A stretch of 64,000 bases of DNA, taken from contig JABSQV010000009.1 of NCBI GenBank assembly GCA_013215565.1, forward strand, positions 16,743 through 80,742. The letters are read 5' to 3'. This DNA is from Myxococcales bacterium. Its GTDB lineage: Bacteria; Myxococcota_A; UBA9160; SZUA-336. This document shows, in pieces, positions 58,314 to 64,000 of the stretch. How positions within the stretch are numbered: the first letter of the stretch is position 1; every line of letters starts with the position of its first letter. A program made the position numbers and the translations under genes. The notes beneath the pieces were generated by a model, which was not told the DNA's origin, searched no databases, and saw nothing but the letters and a program-made list of their open reading frames with translations.

Positions 58314-59079
58314 ATTTCAGAAGAGATTTCTGGCCGGGCTCTACGCCCCGAAGCTCGCGTGGGAATCGCTCGAGCCGCTGATCGATTCCGGCGGGCGCGC
58401 GGGCCTCGAAATCTACCGGCGCAACCTGATCTTCGCCCTGGTCGGCGCACTCGAAGAGACCTACCGCGCCACGGCCGGGGTGCTAGGACGAGAGAACTTC
58501 CGCTTCCTGGGAAAACGCTACCTGCACGCACACCCCTCGACGGATGTGGACCTGACTCGGTTCGGCGCTCGCTTTCCGGATTTTCTCGCGACGTGTGCGG
58601 AAGTCGACGCGCACCCCTGGCTTCGCGACCTCGCACGACTCGAGCAGGCCTGGAGCCGGACCGCTCGCAGCGAACCCGGGGACGCGATCTCGCGGAAGCG
58701 GATCGAGCCGCTGCTTACCACGGACCCGAGCGCCTGCGTGGCCCGGCTCGAGAGGTCGGTCCGCGTCCTGCGCCTCGAATTCGACGTGCTCGCGTGCTGG
58801 CGGGAATTCGGCGAGTCCGGCCAGGTCTCGAACGCGCCGACCCGGCGCACGAACTGGATCCTCACCTGCCTGAAAGGGCGCGCGCCGCGGGCCTCCGAGT
58901 TGGAGCCGGTGCTGGGCCAGGTCCTGGTCGGCCTCGCCGCGGGAAACACGCTCGGCCAGCTCGCGAACCAGCCGCCGGTCCGGGACAATCCGGCCGTGCT
59001 GCGCGACGCGCTCGGCAGCGCGATCGACGCGGGCTGGATCGCCGGCCTCGGGCCACCCGCGAACCCCGACTCCGCCTGA
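58300..59079 (+). CDS. bufC: DUF2063 partner protein
   Basis: The 259-residue protein begins MQLAEFQKRFLAGLYAP. It continues with GLEIYRRNLIFALVGALEETYRATAGVLGRENFRFLGKRYLHAHP and FGARFPDFLATC, the DUF2063 pattern (HvfC/BufC) found beside DUF692 enzymes. Its N-terminal domain is thought to present the precursor to the MNIO enzyme. The C-terminal half is less conserved. The ATG at 58300 overlaps the end of bufB by 14 bases, so the three genes form a tight translationally coupled operon. No DoxX-like bufD follows; the next gene is convergent. Confidence 0.85.
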   Translation: MQLAEFQKRFLAGLYAPKLAWESLEPLIDSGGRAGLEIYRRNLIFALVGALEETYRATAGVLGRENFRFLGKRYLHAHPSTDVDLTRFGARFPDFLATCAEVDAHPWLRDLARLEQAWSRTARSEPGDAISRKRIEPLLTTDPSACVARLERSVRVLRLEFDVLACWREFGESGQVSNAPTRRTNWILTCLKGRAPRASELEPVLGQVLVGLAAGNTLGQLANQPPVRDNPAVLRDALGSAIDAGWIAGLGPPANPDSA

Positions 59080-59122
59080 GCGCGTCCGCCCCGCCGGACG
59101 CGCGGACGCCTCCGGACCTGAT

Positions 59123-60466
59123 TCAGTCCGCGTCCGGAATCCAGCTCCCGTGGAATCCGACGGGCACGCGCTGGGGAAGCTTCACCCGCGCGATCGGGCC
59201 GCTCGCGAAGTTCGAGGCGTCCGCAATCACGAACTCGCTCCGGTTCGTGGGCGCGTCGAAGACGAAGCTCAACAGGTAGCCGTCGTCGCTATCGGCTTCC
59301 GCTCCCGGTGCCGGAACGAAGACCGGTTCCCCCGGGCTCCGGCCGGGCCCCGCAGCAGAATACTCGGACGCGCCCGTCTGGAGATCGAACTTGTAATAGC
59401 CCGCCATCGCGGGGGCCTCTCCCTCGCCCTCGCCGAAGGCCAGCGTGTAGCCGAAACGATTCTTCTGTCCCACGCGCGCAGCCGCCACGCGGGGGAATTC
59501 CATCGGGCGGTCGTCCAGGGTCTCTTCCTTCACGACGCCCGAAGCGAGGTCGAAGCTGAAGCGGTGCAGCGTGATCTGACCATCGCCGGCCTGCATCTCG
59601 CCCGCCTCGCGCCAGATCTCGCTCATGCGGCAGACGTCGTAGACGACGCGGTCGCCCTCGTCCCAGGCGTTCATGCCGTGAAAGACGTAACAGGGCTCGA
59701 TCTCGAACCACACGACGTCGGCATTCGTTCCCGTGCGCGGCATGATGCCGATGCGGGCCCCGTAATCATCGCTCCACTTGAACGGCATCGTGCCCGCCAT
59801 CGCGGCCTCGAGGTCGAAGACGACAGGCAGGTCCATGAACAGCGCGCGCCTCTCGGTGATCATGAAGTCGTGCATCATCGTCGGCCCCGGAACCTCGATC
59901 TCCTCGGCCTGCACCAGTTTTCCATCGGGGCTGACGCGAAGGTAGGTCAGATAGGGCGGGAACTGACCGTAGCCGAAGCTCAGCAGTTCACCCGTCACCG
60001 GGCAGATCTTGGGATGCGCCGAGAAGGCCGTCGTAAGCCGGCCCTCGAAGTCGGTACAGCCGAGCGTATTGAGTTCTCGGTCCACCAGGTAGGGAAACGA
60101 GCCCTCTTCGAGCGCCAGAATCTTTCCCGAGTGTCCGATCACGTGCGTGTTCGCGACCGACGCCGTGCGATCGATCTGGCCCGTATCCGAAACCCGTTGA
60201 AGCTCCGGGTTCTCCAGGTACGGGGTCCGCACGTAGCGGTTCCGGTAGCTCGTAGCCCGGCCGCCCGAGAGCTGCACGCCGTGCAGCATGCCCTGGCCCA
60301 GGAACCAGTGCTCCGAAAATCCGCTCGGCGGGTTGGCCCCGTTTCGGACGTAGAGGCCCTCGAGTTCCGGCGGGATCGCCCCCTCGACCTCGAGATCGTG
60401 CGCCGTGATCTCGTCTTTGACCGGGGCAAAATTCCCCTGCAGATGAAAGGGCTTCTCAACGGCCAT
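59123..60466 (-). CDS. Carotenoid (RPE65-like) oxygenase
   Basis: The 447-residue protein follows the carotenoid cleavage oxygenase fold, a seven-bladed propeller with four His iron ligands: TTAFSAHPKICP, TMMHDFMITERRALFMDLP, YVFHGMNAWDEGD and VGFHGSWIPD. EGLYVRNGANPP and GQGMLHGV are family hallmarks near the N-terminus. It cleaves a carotenoid, apocarotenoid or stilbene double bond with O2 and Fe(II); substrate unknown, and no carotenoid synthesis genes are in view. Translation starts at ATG 60466 with GAGGAGGATCCC upstream; an earlier TTG in the same ribosome site is unlikely. Confidence 0.9.
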   Translation of the reverse strand: MAVEKPFHLQGNFAPVKDEITAHDLEVEGAIPPELEGLYVRNGANPPSGFSEHWFLGQGMLHGVQLSGGRATSYRNRYVRTPYLENPELQRVSDTGQIDRTASVANTHVIGHSGKILALEEGSFPYLVDRELNTLGCTDFEGRLTTAFSAHPKICPVTGELLSFGYGQFPPYLTYLRVSPDGKLVQAEEIEVPGPTMMHDFMITERRALFMDLPVVFDLEAAMAGTMPFKWSDDYGARIGIMPRTGTNADVVWFEIEPCYVFHGMNAWDEGDRVVYDVCRMSEIWREAGEMQAGDGQITLHRFSFDLASGVVKEETLDDRPMEFPRVAAARVGQKNRFGYTLAFGEGEGEAPAMAGYYKFDLQTGASEYSAAGPGRSPGEPVFVPAPGAEADSDDGYLLSFVFDAPTNRSEFVIADASNFASGPIARVKLPQRVPVGFHGSWIPDAD

Positions 60467-60600
60467 GGGATCCTCCTCGGGCAACGGCCGTCGACTCTAG
60501 CACGTCGAGAACCGCTCTCTACTGCGGTCCGTGTACGGATCCGGCGCTTCTTCGGGGGCGGCGCCGCCGTGGCGAATTCCATCCGACGCGAGCGTGCGGA

Positions 60601-61215
60601 TCAGTCCGGCGATGCCGCGGGGGTCGGTGGCCGCTCGCGGCGCAGCACACGCCGCGTCACCAACGCCGTAGCGATCCAGAGCAGATGTCCGAGGTTTTCC
60701 ATCATCTCCTCGGCCCCGAGACGGATGCTCTGCTCGTAGGGCAGGATTCTGAGCGCGCGACGGTCCAGCAACTGCGAAAGCAGGTAGGTAAACAGTGCTC
60801 CGTAGACGAGGCTGCGCGTACCCGGGCGCAGAAACGGCGCGACGAGGCGATACCGCCAGCGCCAGATCCAGATCGCGGCCAGGACGAGCGCCACATAGGT
60901 CGGCGGGTTGTAATCGTAGAGGTGGATCTCGCGCATCAGGAATACTGCGGAGAGGCCGGTCAGCACCTGCTGCAACGGATCTCGGGTCTCGAACGCCGTC
61001 CACGCGAAGAGCAGCAGCGCGATCGGCGTAAGCACCAGCGCAATCAGCTCGTGCAGTCCCTTCGACTGCACCCAATCCCACCCGAGGTAGTAGGCGAGAT
61101 ATACGAACAGGATCAGGAGCGGCCCGAGCAACAAACTCCACAGTTCGCCGAGACGGGGGATGATCGCGGCACGAACTGTGCCCGTCCGAGGTGCACCGGG
61201 GGCCGCCGCGCTCAC
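60601..61215 (-). CDS. Unknown membrane protein
   Basis: I do not recognise this 204-residue protein. It has about five hydrophobic segments (LLLGPLLILFVYLAYYLGW, LIALVLTPIALLLFAWTAF, VLTGLSAVFLMREIHLY, TYVALVLAAIWIWRW and SLVYGALFTYLLSQLL), then an amphipathic end with YEQSIRLGAEEMMENLGHLLW. The charged pairs in the loops (MREIHLYDYN) recall sensor or channel-like proteins, but no family is certain. It starts at GTG 61215, overlapping the stop of the YjiK-like lipoprotein gene (GTGA), so the two are coupled and probably work together. Confidence 0.7.
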   Translation of the reverse strand: MSAAAPGAPRTGTVRAAIIPRLGELWSLLLGPLLILFVYLAYYLGWDWVQSKGLHELIALVLTPIALLLFAWTAFETRDPLQQVLTGLSAVFLMREIHLYDYNPPTYVALVLAAIWIWRWRYRLVAPFLRPGTRSLVYGALFTYLLSQLLDRRALRILPYEQSIRLGAEEMMENLGHLLWIATALVTRRVLRRERPPTPAASPD

Positions 61216-62174
61216 TGGATCGGGCCTTCCTCTACGCGCTCCGCATCGCGGCCGCGATTCGAGCGCTCGCCGGCCCCCGTGTACTCGTAGATCAGGGCCC
61301 GGCTTGCACGCTGGAAGAGGGCCGACTCGCTCACCAGGAACAACTTACCGCCTGGCCCCAGCGTGATTCCCTCGTACTGCACGGCACCTCGCCGGAGCAC
61401 GCCCGGGAGCCTCAGCACCCGCACGACCTCGCCCTCGGTCGAGACGTCCACGAGTACCGAACTCAGGTGGCTCAACACCAGCAGGCGTCCGCTGCGCGGA
61501 TCGTAGGCACAGCCGGAGAGATCCTCGGCGATCCCCGAGAAGACTTCTTCGGCATCGAAGGGCTCCTGGACGCGCAGGCTCCCGTCCGCAACGCTCGCAT
61601 TGGCGCCGTCCGCGGGCCGGTCGAAGCGGTAGATGCGGCGCGGCGAACTCTCCTGAACCGCGTAGAAGGTTCCGCCGCCCGCATTCCCGGCCGCGTCGTA
61701 GCAGAGCCCTTCCAGACCCCGGTTGCGCTTCGCGCGCGTCGGCAGCACCAGTTCCTGAACCTCGGGATCGTTCGGGTCGACGCTGAGTTCCGTATCCGCG
61801 TCTGCGGCCGGGATCGTAACGATGACGACGCGGTTCTGTTCGTGAGCCAGCGCGAGCTTCGAGTTCCCGAGTACCGCCACCGCTTCGAAGTCCCGGCTGG
61901 GCCCGCCGACGAGCCGAAACTTCCGAAGCTGCGACCTGAGATCCGAGCTGTACTCGTAGAGGTTCCCGGCCCCGTTCTCGACCAGGAAATGCGTCCCGGA
62001 CTCCGGGCTGTAACTGATCCCGGAGAGATCGTTCGGGATCTCGGCCAGCGCAAACGCAGAACCTGCTCTCCGGTAGTCATCCAGCAGCGAAGGGCCGCCC
62101 CGCGGAGCCGGACCAAGCGCACACGCGCTGAGCCACGCGGCCGCGCCGATCGCCACCCCGCGCAAGAGCCTCAT
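61212..62174 (-). CDS. YjiK/SdiA-regulated-like beta-propeller lipoprotein
   Basis: The 320-residue protein starts MRLLRGVAIGAAAWLSACALGP, with a lipobox Cys. A repeat-rich beta-propeller follows: NDLSGISYSPESGTHFLVENG, RDFEAVAVLGNSKLALAHEQNRVVI, GLEGLCYDAAGNA and GIAEDLSGCAYDPRSGRLLVLSHLSSVLVDV. This matches the SdiA-regulated (YjiK) family of periplasmic proteins of unknown biochemical role. It heads a two-gene unit with the membrane protein that overlaps its stop. It probably binds a ligand or a protein partner at the outer membrane or the periplasmic side. Confidence 0.8.
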   Translation of the reverse strand: MRLLRGVAIGAAAWLSACALGPAPRGGPSLLDDYRRAGSAFALAEIPNDLSGISYSPESGTHFLVENGAGNLYEYSSDLRSQLRKFRLVGGPSRDFEAVAVLGNSKLALAHEQNRVVIVTIPAADADTELSVDPNDPEVQELVLPTRAKRNRGLEGLCYDAAGNAGGGTFYAVQESSPRRIYRFDRPADGANASVADGSLRVQEPFDAEEVFSGIAEDLSGCAYDPRSGRLLVLSHLSSVLVDVSTEGEVVRVLRLPGVLRRGAVQYEGITLGPGGKLFLVSESALFQRASRALIYEYTGAGERSNRGRDAERVEEGPIQ

Positions 62175-62213
62175 CGGCTTCCCAGAATAGCGGCTCCCCT
62201 GTCGTTCGCTTCG

Positions 62214-62933
62214 TCAGGCAGCGTCTCCGAGCTTTTCGGAAAAGAAGCGCTCGAGCTGGTTCCAGGCATCCACTGCAGCTTCCGCGTGGTAGGAGGCACG
62301 CTCGTCACAGAAGAACCCGTGATCGGCGCCCGGGTAGGCGCGCAGCCGATAGTCGACCCCGAGCACACGCAGACGCTCGTCGATCTCCCGGACCTCGACC
62401 ATCGGAATGAACGGATCCTGCTCGCCGAAGAAGAGCAGGAGCGGGACCTGGATCCGGTCCGCGAGTTCGAGATGGCCCGCGATGCCGCCCCCGTAAAACG
62501 GCGCGGCCGCCGCGATCTCGTTCGGAAGAGCGCACGCCGTCAAGAACGCGAGCCGCCCCCCCATACAGAAGCCGGTGACACCGAGTTTCTCGCCATTCAC
62601 GTTCGGGCGGCTGCGCAGGAACGCGAGGGCCGCCCGCATGTCCTCGGTGAACTTCCCGTCATCGAGCTTTTGCATCAGGGCGATCGCCCGGTCGATCTGG
62701 TCGTACGACACGCGGTTGTCGGGAAGCTCCCGGTAGTAGAAGTCGGGGGCCAGCGCCACGTAGCCCACGCCCGCGAGTCGCGCAGCGACCTGCTCGATGT
62801 GAGGGAGCAGGCCAAAGGCCTCCATGATCACGACCACGGCCGGGAAGGGGCCGTCGCCCTCGGGTTCGATCAGGACTGCGGGCATGGGGCCGTCGCCCGC
62901 TCCAATCTCGACCGCACGCTTTCGAACCCCCAT
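62214..62933 (-). CDS. Dienelactone hydrolase family protein
   Basis: The 239-residue alpha/beta hydrolase has the DLH triad: Cys in LGVTGFCMGGRLAFL, Asp in LFFGEQDPFIPM and His in YPGADHGFFCDER. The N-terminal PAVVVIMEAFGLLPHIEQVAARLA is typical. It may hydrolyse a lactone or ester; the Cys nucleophile is as in genuine dienelactone hydrolases. I chose ATG 62933 (MGVRKRAVEIG), eight bases after GGAGG; an earlier ATG and a GTG lie inside the ribosome site. It is divergent from the flavoprotein gene. Confidence 0.85.
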   Translation of the reverse strand: MGVRKRAVEIGAGDGPMPAVLIEPEGDGPFPAVVVIMEAFGLLPHIEQVAARLAGVGYVALAPDFYYRELPDNRVSYDQIDRAIALMQKLDDGKFTEDMRAALAFLRSRPNVNGEKLGVTGFCMGGRLAFLTACALPNEIAAAAPFYGGGIAGHLELADRIQVPLLLFFGEQDPFIPMVEVREIDERLRVLGVDYRLRAYPGADHGFFCDERASYHAEAAVDAWNQLERFFSEKLGDAA

Positions 62934-62997
62934 GCGCATTTCCTCCTCCACTTCCGCCGGGCGGGCGGCTCATCCTACCGCGTCCGACCGACCGGGC

Positions 62998-63003
62998 TAC
63001 GCT
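62998..63003 (+). promoter_or_regulatory. TACGCT -10-like box at the edge of the GGR-like gene
   Basis: TACGCT ends six bases before the ATG at 63010. No ribosome site precedes the start, so a leaderless transcript is plausible. Confidence 0.3.
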
Positions 63004-63009
63004 CTCGAA

Positions 63010-64000
63010 ATGGACGTCGCTGTGGTCGGTGCGGGGCCCGCGGGCTCGTTCGCGGCGGAGCGGCTCGCGCGAGCCGGAAACGCGGTCACGCTCTACGATC
63101 CGTCGCACCCGCGCGAGAAGCCCTGCGGGGGCGGGGTCACGCCCGGCGTGTTTCGGCGCTACCCCGATTTGCGCGGACTCCGGGCTCGCAGCCGAGCCGC
63201 ACACGCCGTTCGCCTGCGCGGTCCCGGCGCCGAGGGCCTGCGCGTCGAACTCCCTCAGCCGATCGAGGTCTTCTCGCGCGCCACATTCGACGCAGCCCTG
63301 CTCGAGCGCGCCCTGCGGGCCGGGGCGGAACTGGTCGCGGCCCGGGTTCGCTCGGTCCGGGTCGACGGCGATTCGGCCCAGCTGGAACTCGACGCTGCGA
63401 CGACCCGCCACGACTTCGTGATCGGGGCCGACGGAGCCTCGAGCGTGGTCCGCCGCTCGCTGCTCGGCGAACGGCCGGGGCTGGCCCGGGGGATGGCGAC
63501 CGCGGGATTCTTCGTCGAGGGGCTTCCGGAAGCCGAGCTCTACGTAGAGTTCGTCCGGGACTGGCCGGGCTATCTCTGGGTATTTCCGCGGCCGGACCAC
63601 GCCTCGGCCGGAATCTGCGCGCCGATCGGAATCGAGAACGGTGTGCGCTTGCGGGCGCGCGTGCTGGCAATGCTGGAAGCCCGCTACCCGGGCTGTCTGT
63701 CGCTGCCGCGCCGCCCCTACGCTGCGAGCATCCCCTGTCCCGGACGCAGAAACCGGGTGGCCGGACCGCGCTTCGCGCTCGTGGGCGATGCCGCCAATGC
63801 GGTCGACACGATTACAGGAGAGGGCATTCAACATGCGATCGACGGGGCCGCACTGCTGGCTGAAACGCTCACCAGCTCGGGCCCGCTCGAAGCCCCCTCG
63901 ATTTACGCCAGACGCTGGAACCACGGCAACGGCCGCGAGCTCCGCTGGTCGTCAAGCCTCGGGGCCCGCGCCTACCGACCCGCGACCGTCGGGCTGGCCC
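63010..64000 (+). CDS. Geranylgeranyl-reductase-family FAD oxidoreductase (cut by window edge)
   Basis: The gene runs off the right edge; 330 codons are visible. The product starts MDVAVVGAGPAGSFAAERLARAG, the FAD dinucleotide motif, and has EKPCGGGVTPGVF (the PCGGG signature of geranylgeranyl reductases), VIGADGASSVVRR and FALVGDAANAVDTITGEGIQHAIDGA. The family reduces isoprenoid double bonds or oxidises aromatic rings. No chlorophyll or archaeal-lipid genes are nearby, so a menaquinone, carotenoid or hydroxylase-type substrate is as likely. It starts at ATG 63010. Confidence 0.85.
   Translation, partial: MDVAVVGAGPAGSFAAERLARAGNAVTLYDPSHPREKPCGGGVTPGVFRRYPDLRGLRARSRAAHAVRLRGPGAEGLRVELPQPIEVFSRATFDAALLERALRAGAELVAARVRSVRVDGDSAQLELDAATTRHDFVIGADGASSVVRRSLLGERPGLARGMATAGFFVEGLPEAELYVEFVRDWPGYLWVFPRPDHASAGICAPIGIENGVRLRARVLAMLEARYPGCLSLPRRPYAASIPCPGRRNRVAGPRFALVGDAANAVDTITGEGIQHAIDGAALLAETLTSSGPLEAPSIYARRWNHGNGRELRWSSSLGARAYRPATVGLA

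Noticed and set aside
59080-60600. DoxX-like bufD after bufC
   Set aside because: The next gene is a convergent carotenoid oxygenase; no small DoxX-like membrane protein lies downstream.
1-64000. CRISPR arrays, insertion sequences or prophage
   Set aside because: No spaced direct repeats of CRISPR type, no transposase, integrase or phage structural genes.

Overview
The window is GC-rich, gene-dense bacterial chromosome. It carries about 56 protein genes on both strands and one tRNA-Asn with an encoded CCA, with little intergenic DNA. I see no phage, transposase, CRISPR array or rRNA. Codon third positions are nearly all G or C, and GTG or TTG starts and GTGA/ATGA stop-start overlaps are frequent. 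A cobalamin-dependent methionine synthase, an exosortase/EpsI pair, a topoisomerase III with a lysine-rich histone-H1-like tail, many flavin monooxygenases and CoA-type enzymes, and a DUF2282-DUF692-DUF2063 operon together suggest an environmental deltaproteobacteria-like lineage (Myxococcota, Desulfobacterota or Binatota). That placement is inference only.

Layout. 1-5.5 kb, minus strand: GlcD-like oxidase (cut by the window edge), TPR-zincin fusion, C4 zinc-ribbon protein, Hsp15-like S4 protein, a ferritin-like unknown and a SulP transporter. 5.7-12.1 kb, plus strand: topB, a luciferase-like monooxygenase, and the agmatine-to-putrescine pair aguB-aguA. 12-16.5 kb: two methyltransferases, a 5'-truncated aminotransferase remnant, a double-VOC protein and an amidase. 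16.7-22.2 kb: a Baeyer-Villiger-type monooxygenase followed by hyuB-hyuA. 22.2-28.9 kb: APH-like kinase, CMD-family protein, gamma-glutamyltransferase with MmgE/PrpD, a phosphoglycolate-phosphatase-like gene, tRNA-Asn and a second LLM oxidoreductase. 28.9-34.7 kb: amidohydrolase, SDR, exosortase-EpsI-SIMPL operon and an EAL protein. 34.8-44.9 kb: metH with a membrane-anchored MBL protein, a matrixin-like/retropepsin fusion, a lipoprotein, a type B carboxylesterase and a zinc alcohol dehydrogenase. 44.9-55.6 kb: methyltransferase, NagB-like protein, BadI/MenB-like crotonase, CBU_0592-like small membrane protein, HAD phosphatase, an RND exporter divergent from a MATE exporter that has a structured leader, another crotonase, an M48 lipoprotein protease and Pcm. 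55.6-64 kb: third LLM enzyme, bufferin-type RiPP operon (bufA-bufB-bufC), carotenoid oxygenase, YjiK/SdiA-regulated-like lipoprotein with a membrane protein, dienelactone hydrolase, and a geranylgeranyl-reductase-like flavoprotein cut by the window edge.

The most interesting system is the compact bufferin-type operon at 57.1-59.1 kb. It has a four-cysteine Sec-exported precursor, an MNIO (DUF692) modifying enzyme and a DUF2063 partner, behind a promoter-like TTGCCA-17-TAAGCT. It lacks the DoxX-like and sigma-factor neighbours seen in some known operons. Next in interest are a potentially switching leader RNA before the MATE gene, a protein joining an inactive-looking matrixin domain to two retropepsin-type DTG sites, and an exosortase operon without any PEP-CTERM substrate nearby.
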